Part shown: positions 25,563-34,554 of the stretch, one piece after another | Layout: the number at the start of each line of letters is the position of its first letter | How positions within the stretch are numbered: position 1 is the first letter of the stretch | Assembly: GCA_944387615.1 (NCBI GenBank) | Contig: CALXFP010000002.1 | Span: 1-49,987, forward strand | Source: an uncultured Oscillospiraceae bacterium | GTDB lineage: Bacteria > Bacillota > Clostridia > Oscillospirales > Oscillospiraceae | Length of the DNA stretch: 49,987 nucleotides | Reading direction: 5' to 3' | Notes under the pieces: model-generated | Told to the model about the DNA's origin: nothing | The model's database searches: none | Seen by the model: only the letters and a program-made list of their open reading frames with translations | Program-made: the position numbers and the translations under genes

Positions 25563-26277
25563 ACAATTTATATACTTCCTCTGTCGCACCGAAGGCCATC
25601 AATTCGCCGTTATCAAACCAGGCTGCTTTTTTACACAACTCTTTAACCTGGGCTGCACTGTGGCTGACAAATAGAAGTGTAGTGCCTCCTGCCATCAATT
25701 CTGCCATTCTGGCCCTGCATTTCTGCTGAAATTTAAAATCACCGACAGCCAGAATTTCATCGACTACCAATACATCTGCACGGACGACAGTGGCAATGGC
25801 AAATCCAAGCCGTGCCACCATACCGGAAGAGAAGTTTTTGACCGGCACATCAATAAAGCTTTGCAGTTCTGAAAAGTCTACAATCTCATCAAAATGTTGA
25901 TTCATAAAGCTGCGATCATAGCCTAATACTGCGCCATTGAGGTAGATATTCTCTCTGGCGGTAAGATCCATGTCAAAGCCGGCACCCAGCTCAATCAGTG
26001 GTGCAATACTGCCGTTTACCGTGACACTGCCTTGGGAGGGAGACATCACACCGGCAATAATTTTCAACATGGTACTCTTTCCGCTGCCGTTTTTACCGAT
26101 CAACGCAACAGATTCCCCGCGTTCTACCTGAAAGGACACATTTCTTAGAGCGTAAAACTCATTGAAATGCAGCTTGCCTGTAATTAATTTCAGCACATAT
26201 TCCTTAAACGTATCGGTTTTTTCCTCAGCCAGATTAAAGCACATGCTGACGTTGTTGACATCAATGATGGTATCCAT
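25540..26277 (-). CDS. Polysaccharide ABC exporter ATPase (Wzt/TagH-like)
   Basis: A 245-residue ABC ATPase with Walker [10 protein letters not shown], signature [11 protein letters not shown] and Walker [13 protein letters not shown], in the order and with the [18 protein letters not shown] segment typical of polysaccharide exporters. It lacks the long C-terminal carbohydrate-binding domain of some Wzt proteins. The ATG at 26277 has AAGGAGG six bases upstream; the longer frame is unlikely. It pairs with the permease 11 bases upstream to export lipid-linked polymer across the membrane. Confidence 0.93.
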   Translation of the reverse strand: MDTIIDVNNVSMCFNLAEEKTDTFKEYVLKLITGKLHFNEFYALRNVSFQVERGESVALIGKNGSGKSTMLKIIAGVMSPSQGSVTVNGSIAPLIELGAGFDMDLTARENIYLNGAVLGYDRSFMNQHFDEIVDFSELQSFIDVPVKNFSSGMVARLGFAIATVVRADVLVVDEILAVGDFKFQQKCRARMAELMAGGTTLLFVSHSAAQVKELCKKAAWFDNGELMAFGATEEVYKLYESKYQN

Positions 26278-26288
26278 GTTCTTCCTCC

Positions 26289-27080
26289 TTACACATAGAG
26301 AATAAAGTTCCGCTGCAATTTGTGGAAGACAAAGACACCAAGCAAGAAGGACAAAATACTGGAAACAATACAGCTGAACCAAACATTAGCGGGGGGAAGA
26401 GCCCCGTAGAGAACCAAGGAACGAAAAAAGGTAATATAGTGATACATGGGATTAAACTGGATATAGTATGCAATTTCCTCGGGGAGTGCACTGATTGGAT
26501 AGAAGATAGGTGTCGTGTACATCCACGCCATGATCAGAACACCATAAAGATGTACAATATCCCGGAAATACACCGCCATGGCAGACAAAATCATCCCAAT
26601 TCCCATACAGAAAACCAGCAGAAACAGCAAGCACGTCGGCACCAGCAGCAACTCCCAAGAGAGGGGAACCCCCGTTGCGATCATCACAATCAGAATGGCA
26701 GCGAGGCTAAATGTCATCGTGACAAAGCTGGAGAGTACTCTTGCAATGGGGAAAATATACTTGGGAATATACACCTTCCGGATCAGGCTGCCGTTTGCCA
26801 GAACGGATTGCATGGCCATCGTTGTACTCTCGCTAAAAAATGACCAGAGCGTCTGTCCGCATATCAGATAAAGGGGGTAATTGGGAATGTCAAAGCGGAA
26901 CATATAAGAAAAGACCAGAGTCATAATGGTCATCATCAGCAGAGGATTTAACAGACTCCAGACATAGCCCAATATACTTCTGCGGTACTTCAGTTTCAGA
27001 TCCCGTACCACCAACTCGTTCAGCAAAGGTTTGAACTGAGTTAAATGCTGAAAAAATGGCAGTATTTTGTGGATTTTCAT
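26289..27080 (-). CDS. Polysaccharide ABC exporter permease (Wzm/TagG-like)
   Basis: A 263-residue ABC-2 type membrane protein. Its cytoplasmic N-terminus [28 protein letters not shown] is the hallmark of Wzm/TagG permeases, followed by six or so hydrophobic segments and ending at a short cytoplasmic tail. AGGAGG precedes the ATG. Together with the ATPase it would export the completed polysaccharide. Confidence 0.93.
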   Translation of the reverse strand: MKIHKILPFFQHLTQFKPLLNELVVRDLKLKYRRSILGYVWSLLNPLLMMTIMTLVFSYMFRFDIPNYPLYLICGQTLWSFFSESTTMAMQSVLANGSLIRKVYIPKYIFPIARVLSSFVTMTFSLAAILIVMIATGVPLSWELLLVPTCLLFLLVFCMGIGMILSAMAVYFRDIVHLYGVLIMAWMYTTPIFYPISALPEEIAYYIQFNPMYHYITFFRSLVLYGALPPANVWFSCIVSSILSFLLGVFVFHKLQRNFILYV

Positions 27081-27104
27081 CGATCATCCTCCTAAGTGTA
27101 ATGG

Positions 27105-28130
27105 TTACGAAAATGTGTGTTTTTTCTGCACCCACCGATACCATGGTGAATTCAGAATTCTTTCCCATGTGTATTTGGTAAAATGCAAGTAATTCATGAG
27201 AACAAAACACTGGTATTTCTTCTTGGTCATATCATAAATTTTGGGAGCATTTTTTTGACAATAAGCCATCAGATCCTGAGCTCCCTTCCGCCCCTGAGGA
27301 CGGTCAGGATTGATCAGGAGCGCTGTGGTAAGATAGCTCAAAATCACACCCTGTATTTTCCTGGCGGCATATTCCTTTCCGGCCGTCTCCGGAAGCCCGT
27401 CATATCCTTGCATCATTCGCTGAATGACCGTCTCTACATGATGCAAACGTTTCAGCTGGTTTGCATAAGACACACTTTGGTTGGCATCCCCAATACGATA
27501 CTCGTATAGAAACAGATCTAAACAAGTGATGCTTTGTCCGTAGCAGCAAGGAAAGGTGGCATATTCTTGATCTTCATAAAAAATATGTTCAGGCAGAATG
27601 TGCCCCCAGCTTTGGTAGAAATCACGGAGATAGGCGATGCCGTGAAATGTCAAACTGCGTTCGAAGTCTCCCCAATTTTCCGTGATTTCACGAAAGGTAT
27701 ACGCCTTATTATAGGAAGCCGGGTAATGCCGCCAGCATTTAATCTCGTTTGTGGTGATATTGATGGTGCGGTAATGGGTCAAAACCACATCACTACTGCA
27801 CTCGGCCAAAAGCCGAATAAGCTCGGGCAAATTTTGGGACTGGATCCAATCGTCGGCATCGATTACTTTGATATATTTCCCTTGGGCTGCTGCACAGCCG
27901 GTATTGAGGGCACCACCATGCCCTTTATTTTCTTGTGAAATCAAGCGCACGGTTTCTGGAAAACGGGTGCAAAATTGCTGTACAATTTCTGCGGTGTTAT
28001 CAGTGGAACCGTCATTGACAACAACGATTTCCAAAGAGTCCAAAACTTCAGGTACCAGCATACTGGACAGACAGTGCTCTATAAAAGCGCTGCTGTTGTA
28101 CGCTGGAATCACAAAAGACAATATTTTCAA
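27105..28130 (-). CDS. Family 2 glycosyltransferase
   Basis: A 341-residue GT-A fold transferase: ILSFVIPAYNSSAFIEHCL at the start, VVVNDGSTDNTAEIV, and the metal-binding KVIDADDWIQ. The last 130 residues are helical and divergent. Donor and acceptor sugars cannot be assigned. It stands between another glycosyltransferase-like gene and the ABC exporter. Confidence 0.9.
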   Translation of the reverse strand: MKILSFVIPAYNSSAFIEHCLSSMLVPEVLDSLEIVVVNDGSTDNTAEIVQQFCTRFPETVRLISQENKGHGGALNTGCAAAQGKYIKVIDADDWIQSQNLPELIRLLAECSSDVVLTHYRTINITTNEIKCWRHYPASYNKAYTFREITENWGDFERSLTFHGIAYLRDFYQSWGHILPEHIFYEDQEYATFPCCYGQSITCLDLFLYEYRIGDANQSVSYANQLKRLHHVETVIQRMMQGYDGLPETAGKEYAARKIQGVILSYLTTALLINPDRPQGRKGAQDLMAYCQKNAPKIYDMTKKKYQCFVLMNYLHFTKYTWERILNSPWYRWVQKKHTFS

Positions 28131-28145
28131 AACAACCCATCCTTA

Positions 28146-28958
28146 TTACGGCAGAAGTTCTTTCTGGCGATCGGCCTGCTTCCGAATTTTATTCTGCTGA
28201 ATACCGCGAAAAATGGCCTTGAGAGCCATCACGGGGGAAATGGTCCCCTGGTATAAACTTCGCTTTCGGATTACATAATATACTGCGTAAATAGAGGCAA
28301 GTCCAGCACCTAATATGTAGCGTGTAGTTGCCCCCCGGTTTTCAAAAAAAGTTTCTGTAAAGCCTGCGAACCACGTTGACTCAGATTGCGCGACAGAGGC
28401 AATTTCCACAGGGACATAGTAGATTGCCAATCCAGCCTTCTGGCAGTCAGTCAGAAATTTTAATTCCTCTTCTGCCCCATTTCCTGTGCCTGCGCCAAGC
28501 AGTTCGTCAAAGCGCACGCCCGCAGACAGCAGCCGCTCCCGGCGGAAAGAAATCTGCCAGGAACTGACCTTTAAAGTTTTCGGAAAGCGAAGGCGTTGCA
28601 CTTTGTCAGGAAAGGAGGGGGGACGATTTGAGATTTTAAAGATAATAATATCTGCCTGGGGAAGCATTTGATAAGATTGCAGGATTTTCTCCTCATAATC
28701 CGTCACAAATACCTCGTCATCATCGCATAGCAAACAAATATCTGCAACGGCCTTTTCAATGGCCATATTCCGGCTTTTGGTTAAACCACGCTGTGGAGTA
28801 GAGTACACCCGAGCTACCCCGGTTTTGGTAGCATACTCTTCATATTTTTCTTGCTGACATTGATTGATAACAACCACATCTCCGGTCAACTGGGAAGTAT
28901 GTACTAAAGCGTCATCTTGTTGGTGCATACAGGACATAAGTACTTCTAATTTCATCAT
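28146..28958 (-). CDS. Glycosyltransferase family 2-like protein, first gene of the polysaccharide operon
   Basis: A 270-residue protein with the GT-A features VVVINQCQQEKY, RGLTKSRNMAIEKA and LCDDDEVFVTDYEEKIL, which resembles the DxD metal site of family 2 enzymes. Substrates unknown. It is the first gene after a strong promoter, but no Shine-Dalgarno sequence is visible before either ATG (28958 or 28955); the leader reads TACGTTTATTGTT. That is unlike nearly every other gene here and may mean weak initiation. Confidence 0.82.
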   Translation of the reverse strand: MMKLEVLMSCMHQQDDALVHTSQLTGDVVVINQCQQEKYEEYATKTGVARVYSTPQRGLTKSRNMAIEKAVADICLLCDDDEVFVTDYEEKILQSYQMLPQADIIIFKISNRPPSFPDKVQRLRFPKTLKVSSWQISFRRERLLSAGVRFDELLGAGTGNGAEEELKFLTDCQKAGLAIYYVPVEIASVAQSESTWFAGFTETFFENRGATTRYILGAGLASIYAVYYVIRKRSLYQGTISPVMALKAIFRGIQQNKIRKQADRQKELLP

Positions 28959-29021
28959 AACAATAAACGTATTAAATCAAGAGAAATTATTTATATTTAC
29001 AAATATTACTCGTTCAGACCG

Positions 29022-29050
29022 ATTATACCACCTGTCGTATCTCTTGACAA
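29022..29050 (-). promoter_or_regulatory. Main promoter of the polysaccharide operon
   Basis: On the minus strand, TTGTCA (29050-29045), exactly 17 bases, and a perfect TATAAT (29027-29022). It drives the run of minus-strand genes from 28958 down to 13294. Confidence 0.85.
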
Positions 29051-29203
29051 GTATAAAGCGTTCTTTTATCAAATTTTAGAAATAAAGCAAACATTTTTCC
29101 AAAAAGTGGATAAACATTTCTCTAAAAATGTCGAACATCGTTCGTGGGACAACTCAATGAGGGGGGAGTAGAATTGGAGTATCTGAAAAAAGGAGGATAT
29201 GCA

Positions 29204-30853
29204 ATGAAAACAATTACAAACGTTCGATTGGACTTGTCCGATCCAAATTATGGCGCTTGGATCGGTGCAATTCAAAATGACTGCAATTGCCGTGCAATTC
29301 AAGCGTCACTTCAAAATAACGGCAGGGCGTGGTTTGTGCCCAAAGGGGTTTCGGCTGCAATCACATACCGAAAGCCGGATGGTACAAAAGGATGGTATGA
29401 TACATTAGCAGATGGCGCAGCTGCGATTAAAATCGATGGCAATCACGTGACTGCAATTCTGGCAGCACAAATGCTTACCACACCGGGAAAAATACAGGCA
29501 GCAATTGTGTTTACAGACAACATGCTAAACCAACTGACTACCTTCCCTTTTGTTGTATCTGTGGAAGAGAATCCATTCATTGGAGCAGAAAAATCGGAGG
29601 ATTACATTCGGATTGCGTGGTTGGAGAACAAACTGGATGAATATCTGCTTCTTGCCAAAGAAAGCGGAGAATTTGATGGCAAAGATGGGCAGACACCATC
29701 TTTGCTGGAGGGCAGTGTGTCCTATCAGATAGGAGAATCTGGTTCCACACCTCCGGAAGGGCAGTGGACGGAAGCCATTCCCGAAGTCCCAAGAGGAAAG
29801 TACTTGTGGACACGCAGGGTAACGCAATGGTCGGAATCCGCACCTATAACGGACTATAGCGTCTCTTATATGGGGCTGGATGGAAAGGGGGCAGTGTCTT
29901 CTGTAAATCATTCCTTCCCGGACAGTTCCGGCAATGTAAAACTCGCACCGGGGGATATCGGTGCTTTATCTGTGTCAGGGGACACCATGGAAGGCCCTCT
30001 GAACATGAATGGTCAGCGATTGACCGGGCTGTGTGCGCCGGAAGATAAGTCTGATGCTGCAAGAAAAGTCTATGTGGATGATATGACCAGGAAGGCCTCT
30101 CCATACAACTGGCTGGACAACGGTGACTTCCGTATCCCTGTCAATCAGAGAGGGAAAGTCAGTTACAATTCGATTGGATACAGCATTGACCGCTGGAAAA
30201 TCGATAATGATGGAGTAAATATGGCGATCGGAAACGGATATGTCAGCGTGACGCGGACTGCCTCTGATGTGAGAAATATTTCACAAGTTTTGGGCGATGC
30301 TGGGGGTCTCCTTGGAAGGAATATCACATTTGTGCTGAAATGTACCGGCAGTGCGGCTGTTGTGCTGGGATATCTGGTGAATGGGAATATGAAGTATGCC
30401 AATGCAAGCCGGAATGGCGATCTGCTTATTGGAACGTTCTTTCTCCCTTCCGACGCTCAGTCTGCGACCTTTTTTATTCAGCCGCAGGATATGAATGAAG
30501 TTAAGCTGTACTGGGCTGCTGTGTATGAAGGGACGTATACTGTCGACGCACTTCCTGACTTCCAGGCAAAAGGATATGGTGCCGAAATGGCGGCGTGCAG
30601 AAGATATTATCAGGAATACAGGGGAATTTACTTTAACGTGGTACAAGGACAGAGCGGGGAACTTCCTTTTTGGTATGGGCAGCCTATGCGGATTGTGCCC
30701 ACCGTAACTGTACAGGCAAAGGCTTATGTTAATGGACAGTGGAGAGATGACCCTAGTGTATCCCCCACACCGACGGCTACGGCGTGCAGAGTTTATATCT
30801 CCGCAAATTCTGCAATCTACAAGTTTGATATGATGCTATCTGCTGATTTGTAA
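29204..30853 (+). CDS. Phage tail fibre / upper baseplate-like protein
   Basis: A 549-residue phage structural protein. The first 130 residues look like a BppU-type baseplate N-terminus (ITNVRLDLSDPNYGAWIGAIQ). A short Gly-rich tract GKDGQTPSLLEG follows. Then comes the tail-fibre signature LAPGDIGALSVSGDTMEGPL with MNGQRLTGL and YVDDM, and a C-terminal region that ends with a conserved beta-rich receptor-binding type fold (LDNGDFRIPVNQRG). AAGGAGG precedes the ATG at 29204; the longer frame from 29144 is not needed. The presence of a lone tail-fibre gene among polysaccharide genes is unusual, because no head, packaging or tail-tube genes are near. Confidence 0.85.
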   Translation: MKTITNVRLDLSDPNYGAWIGAIQNDCNCRAIQASLQNNGRAWFVPKGVSAAITYRKPDGTKGWYDTLADGAAAIKIDGNHVTAILAAQMLTTPGKIQAAIVFTDNMLNQLTTFPFVVSVEENPFIGAEKSEDYIRIAWLENKLDEYLLLAKESGEFDGKDGQTPSLLEGSVSYQIGESGSTPPEGQWTEAIPEVPRGKYLWTRRVTQWSESAPITDYSVSYMGLDGKGAVSSVNHSFPDSSGNVKLAPGDIGALSVSGDTMEGPLNMNGQRLTGLCAPEDKSDAARKVYVDDMTRKASPYNWLDNGDFRIPVNQRGKVSYNSIGYSIDRWKIDNDGVNMAIGNGYVSVTRTASDVRNISQVLGDAGGLLGRNITFVLKCTGSAAVVLGYLVNGNMKYANASRNGDLLIGTFFLPSDAQSATFFIQPQDMNEVKLYWAAVYEGTYTVDALPDFQAKGYGAEMAACRRYYQEYRGIYFNVVQGQSGELPFWYGQPMRIVPTVTVQAKAYVNGQWRDDPSVSPTPTATACRVYISANSAIYKFDMMLSADL

Positions 30854-30864
30854 GGAGGGCACGA

Positions 30865-31212
30865 ATGGAAACCTATATCGTATACTGTAAAACCAATGAC
30901 AACGGGTATATTACGGCAGTAAATTCCTCAGCTTTTTTGCAGACAACCATGGGCTGGGCACAGATTGATGAGGGTACGGGAGATAAATTCCACCATCCAC
31001 AAGGAAACTACTTTGATAAACCAATTTTGACACAGAGCGGTGTCTGGCGCTATAGACTGGTGGATGGCACACCGGTGGAGTGTACGCAGGAGGAACTGGC
31101 GCAGCAGGAGCGGCTGAAGGAGGAGAACCGCCTGCCAACCTGGCAGGACAGCATAGAAGCGCAGATTATGTACACTGCCCTTATGACCGACACAATTTTG
31201 GAGGAGATGTAA
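30865..31212 (+). CDS. Hypothetical phage tail-associated protein
   Basis: A 115-residue protein following the tail fibre by 11 bases with AAGGAGG before the ATG. The N-terminal part (METYIVYCKTNDNGYITAV) and the acidic C-terminal helix (CTQEELAQQERLKEE, then WQDSIEAQIMYTALMTDTILEEM) resemble small proteins encoded after tail-fibre genes in Firmicutes phages. I do not know its function. Its position between a tail fibre and an XkdX-like gene supports a phage origin. Confidence 0.65.
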   Translation: METYIVYCKTNDNGYITAVNSSAFLQTTMGWAQIDEGTGDKFHHPQGNYFDKPILTQSGVWRYRLVDGTPVECTQEELAQQERLKEENRLPTWQDSIEAQIMYTALMTDTILEEM

Positions 31213-31377
31213 ATGTTTGAGAAAATCAAAAAATTCTATTTATTGGGTCTATATGCTCCTGCCCATGTGGCGCATTTTGTGGAAAAAGGGAAGATAACCC
31301 AACAAGAATACCAGCAGATTGTGGGACAAGCTTACGAAAGTCATGCCCCAGCAATCCTGTCAGATGATAGCAACTAA
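31213..31377 (+). CDS. XkdX-like small phage protein
   Basis: A 54-residue protein, MFEKIKKFYLLGLYAPAHVA onward, with VEKGKITQQEYQQIVG. It resembles the XkdX family found after tail-fibre genes in PBSX-like phages: hydrophobic start, then a KGKIT-xEY motif. Role unknown. It begins directly after the preceding stop and its stop overlaps the convergent glf stop by three bases (31374-31377), so the two operons meet with no terminator between. Confidence 0.72.
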   Translation: MFEKIKKFYLLGLYAPAHVAHFVEKGKITQQEYQQIVGQAYESHAPAILSDDSN

Positions 31378-32489
31378 GATAATTCTTTTTTGCTCAGCAT
31401 CAAAGCTGATGCCACGACCTGATCCATGTCGTAATATCGATATTCACCCAATCGACCGCCGAAAATAACCTTGGACTCTGCCTGTGATAACGCTCGATAG
31501 CTTTCATATCGAGCGTTATTTTTCTCGTCATTTACGGGATAATAGGGCTCTTCTCCAATGTTCCACTGGGAACTGTATTCCCGGCTGATTACTGTCTGGG
31601 GCAGCTCCTGGCCTGCGTCATCCAAACCAAAAGTAAACCATTTATGCTCAATCATACGGGTCCAGGGCGTTTCTTTATCGGTGTAATTTACCACAGCATT
31701 CCCTTGATAATTGGAACAATTTAATATTTCCGTTTCAAACCGAACGCATCGATAATCCAAAGCACCCAGCCGATAATCAAAATATGCGTCGATGGGCCCG
31801 GTATAGATCACTTTTTCAGCCAAGCTGTCCCAGTTTTCCTTGTCAGCAAGATAATCCGTATTCAGCCGTATCTCAATACCTTTGAGCATATTGGAGATCA
31901 GCTGAGTATACCCTTCCTTAGGAATACCTTGATAAATGGCATTGAAGTAATTGTTATCAAAGGTAAACCGCAGAGGCAACCGCCGAATTAGAAATGCTGG
32001 GAGTTCTTTGCAATCTCGCCCCCATTGTTTTTCTGTATACCCTTTTACCAAAGTTTCAAAAATATCTCGCCCCACCAAGGCAACAGCTTGTTCTTCCAGA
32101 TTCTTGGGTTCGGAGGTAATGTCACCACGTTGTTCAGACAGTTTTTTCATGGCCTCTGATGGGGTGTTTACACCCCACAGTTGATGGAAGGTATGCATAT
32201 TAAACGGTAAGGAATACAGTCTGCCCTTATAATTTGCTATGGGAGAATTGATAAAGTGATTGAATTCTGCAAACTGGGAAATATAATCCCAAACAACTTT
32301 GTTGTTTGTGTGGAAAATATGCGCACCATACACATGAACATGAATACCTGCTACTTTTTCTGTATAAACATTTCCGCCGATGTGTGCCCTTTTTTCTAAC
32401 ATGAGAACTTTTTTCCCGAGTTCCTTTGCCTGTTGCGCAAACACAGCACCGAACAGCCCGGTGCCAACAACTAGATAATCATATTTCAT
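31374..32489 (-). CDS. glf: UDP-galactopyranose mutase
   Basis: A 371-residue flavoenzyme, starting MKYDYLVVGTGLFGAVFA, that converts UDP-galactopyranose to UDP-galactofuranose. IGGNVYTEKVAGIHVHVYGAH and FHTNNKVVWDYI are the recognised motifs, and the C-terminus has the flavin-contact segment GGRLGEYRYYDMDQV. The ATG at 32489 with GGGAGG before it gives the family length. Its presence implies galactofuranose in the polysaccharide. Confidence 0.96.
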   Translation of the reverse strand: MKYDYLVVGTGLFGAVFAQQAKELGKKVLMLEKRAHIGGNVYTEKVAGIHVHVYGAHIFHTNNKVVWDYISQFAEFNHFINSPIANYKGRLYSLPFNMHTFHQLWGVNTPSEAMKKLSEQRGDITSEPKNLEEQAVALVGRDIFETLVKGYTEKQWGRDCKELPAFLIRRLPLRFTFDNNYFNAIYQGIPKEGYTQLISNMLKGIEIRLNTDYLADKENWDSLAEKVIYTGPIDAYFDYRLGALDYRCVRFETEILNCSNYQGNAVVNYTDKETPWTRMIEHKWFTFGLDDAGQELPQTVISREYSSQWNIGEEPYYPVNDEKNNARYESYRALSQAESKVIFGGRLGEYRYYDMDQVVASALMLSKKELS

Positions 32490-32508
32490 TGGGAACCTCC
32501 CTTGTAAA

Positions 32509-32536
32509 TAAAGGGGCATTCCGGAAGGAATGCCCC
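32509..32536 (-). terminator. Terminator between the EpsG-like gene and glf
   Basis: Read on the minus strand: stem GGGGCATTCC / GGAATGCCCC with a four-base TTCC loop, then TTTATTT. It lies only a few bases after the EpsG-like stop and just before the glf ribosome site, so glf transcription may depend on read-through. Confidence 0.82.
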
Positions 32537-32548
32537 CTAAGATGCTGT

Positions 32549-33667
32549 TCAAATAATTGGTGCCATTACATACACAGCACCGTCTAGTTCACTAACATAC
32601 CAAACGAACAGTACAGCAAACAAAATCAACTGAGCAGCAATTTTAAACCACAGCTTGTCATATATTGAAATTACAACTTTATAAAGACATGGAGTGTGTG
32701 ACTGCATCAATGCAAGGGCTGCATTTCCTTCTTTCCTTTCGAACAGAGCAACATACAGATGGGCACACATGGGAACCAAGGCAATCCGGAAGAATAGAAC
32801 CACTCGAAGCCAATTATAAAAGGCAAAGCAGACGGGCTGGATGGTTGCAGCAATCAGAACCATAAGGAAAGGCAGGCGAATTTGATCTTCGTTCATTCTG
32901 TCCTGGAGCAGCCAATAAGAAAGCAATACAACAACCCAAAGCAGGGCAAGAAGCGTCTCACCGCCTATGACCAAGCGGGGAAAATTTTCATACCTGGGAT
33001 AGATTACGGAAATGCCAAATTCAATGATGGGACCACCAAGTAAGCCCAGTACTACGGAGAAGAAACCGCAGACTACCAGCAGCCATTTGTTAATAGGAAT
33101 CTTATAGATAATATACAAACCAACAAACACAACTGCAACCTTGTGGAAACTCATTGCCACCAGAACCGTCAGCAGAAAAGGCAAGAGTTTGCGTTCTTTA
33201 ATAAAACGGTAGGAAAATGTGAGGATGGCCATTGCCGCCAGTTGACGCCAAAAAATAATGGCATGCAGATACATTCCCAGGGCCACAAACGCCATCAGTG
33301 CAACCATGGGATGCTTGCACTCTGTTTCAAACGAGCGTGCAAATGGAAGCAAAATCACAAGGCTCAAAACCAGAAGCAGCACACGGTCGCTGATAAATAC
33401 TCGTTCCAAGACCCAACACAGCAAAACGTAGCCAATTTCAAATTTATGCACCAACATCTGAGCAAAAGATAGGTCAGGGATAATCTCCCACTGGCGCATA
33501 TACTCTGCAATATCAATGCTGACGCTGTAGTCCTGTGCGACAAAAATCAAAATTAGAAATCCGCAACTTGCGTAATAGGCTAGCCGCTTTCCTTCGTGCG
33601 TTTTTGCAAAGTCATAAACTAGAAGAAAGAAAAGCATGACCAGATAAATCCAATAAAATCCGTTCAC
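32549..33667 (-). CDS. EpsG-like polysaccharide polymerase (Wzy type)
   Basis: A 372-residue protein with about ten hydrophobic segments. Features of the EpsG family include IFVAQDYSVSIDIAEYMRQW in the first loop, and the YKIPINKWLL segment. Such proteins are thought to polymerise exopolysaccharide repeat units at the membrane. Between glf and a glycosyltransferase, it most probably acts on the same galactofuranose-containing polymer. ABC-exported polymers do not usually need a Wzy, so there may be two polymer products. Confidence 0.78.
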   Translation of the reverse strand: MNGFYWIYLVMLFFLLVYDFAKTHEGKRLAYYASCGFLILIFVAQDYSVSIDIAEYMRQWEIIPDLSFAQMLVHKFEIGYVLLCWVLERVFISDRVLLLVLSLVILLPFARSFETECKHPMVALMAFVALGMYLHAIIFWRQLAAMAILTFSYRFIKERKLLPFLLTVLVAMSFHKVAVVFVGLYIIYKIPINKWLLVVCGFFSVVLGLLGGPIIEFGISVIYPRYENFPRLVIGGETLLALLWVVVLLSYWLLQDRMNEDQIRLPFLMVLIAATIQPVCFAFYNWLRVVLFFRIALVPMCAHLYVALFERKEGNAALALMQSHTPCLYKVVISIYDKLWFKIAAQLILFAVLFVWYVSELDGAVYVMAPII

Positions 33668-33691
33668 CTATAACTCCCTTACCAATAACAT

Positions 33692-34450
33692 TTATTTGAG
33701 AAACCAGAAAAAATATTTTCGCAAACCATGGAATGCATAACATGCAAAATAAAAAGCAGAGCGAAAGAAGCCAAAGCCCATATACCGATAGGTCAGATAC
33801 GTCATCTTGGCTGAGTTCCATTTGCTCCCGGACTTCCCCGATGAGGAAATACGATACTTGAGCAGAGGTTCGTTAATGGCACAGCCAAAATGGTATTTCT
33901 CTAACACTTCCAGCCACATAAGATAGTCCTCATGACTATCGTCATGATGCATCGGAAATTCTCTGGCAACAGAAGTCTTCATTAAGACAGAAGAACAGTT
34001 GATGTAATTCTGTCTTTTGATGTCCGAAAAGGTGAACTCTTCTTTTACTGGAATTACATATCCGGACAGTGTTCCGTCCAGGTTCATCAGTTCCCTGGCT
34101 GTAGAACAAATAACGGAATTTTTTTCCTGCATCAACGCTAACTGACGCTTTAGCTTGTCCTTTGCCCAGACATCGTCTGCATCCAGGAAAGCAATGTACT
34201 CCCCTCGGGCTAACGCAACCCCACGATTGCGTGTCTGCGCAACACCCATATTCTGGGCGTTTTTTACATATCGGACGCGCGGGTCGCCCTTGTAACGAAG
34301 CATAAAGCCGTCTAAATCGTCATGAGAGCAATCATTCACGACGATGATTTCAAGGGGGACATCCTGCTTCAGGGCGGATTCAATAGCATTCCCGATAAAT
34401 GCTGTGCAGTTGTAAGCCGGCATAATTACCGAAATGAGATTCTTTTCCAT
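33692..34450 (-). CDS. Family 2 glycosyltransferase
   Basis: A 252-residue GT-A transferase: LISVIMPAYNCTAFIGNAIE, IIVVNDCSHDD, and metal site FLDADDVWAKDKL; a membrane-proximal aromatic C-terminus (RKYFFWFLK) follows. Start ambiguous: ATG at 34459 and 34450 lie in frame and neither has a clear ribosome site; I use the second, which begins MEKNLISV. First gene of the short operon glf/EpsG/GT2. Sugar specificity unknown. Confidence 0.88.
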   Translation of the reverse strand: MEKNLISVIMPAYNCTAFIGNAIESALKQDVPLEIIVVNDCSHDDLDGFMLRYKGDPRVRYVKNAQNMGVAQTRNRGVALARGEYIAFLDADDVWAKDKLKRQLALMQEKNSVICSTARELMNLDGTLSGYVIPVKEEFTFSDIKRQNYINCSSVLMKTSVAREFPMHHDDSHEDYLMWLEVLEKYHFGCAINEPLLKYRISSSGKSGSKWNSAKMTYLTYRYMGFGFFRSAFYFACYAFHGLRKYFFWFLK

Positions 34451-34525
34451 AAGCAACATCTATCGATTGCATTTACCCATGCAATTCTTATCCTACTCTA
34501 TACATCTTATCGCATTTCTAGCGGG

Positions 34526-34554
34526 ATTATAGCACAAATAACGGATATATTCAA
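34526..34554 (-). promoter_or_regulatory. Promoter of the GT2-EpsG-glf operon
   Basis: On the minus strand, TTGAAT (34554-34549), 17-base spacer, perfect TATAAT (34531-34526), about 75 bases before the glycosyltransferase start. Confidence 0.78.

Noticed and set aside
29132..29144. LexA (SOS) box ahead of the tail-fibre genes
   Set aside because: The half-sites CGAAC and GTTCG are separated by three bases, while the Gram-positive LexA box needs four. Reported only as an unassigned inverted repeat.
29204..31377. A resident prophage
   Set aside because: Only three tail-fibre-type genes are present, with no terminase, capsid, portal, tail tube, lysis or repressor genes in the window, so it is treated as a cassette.
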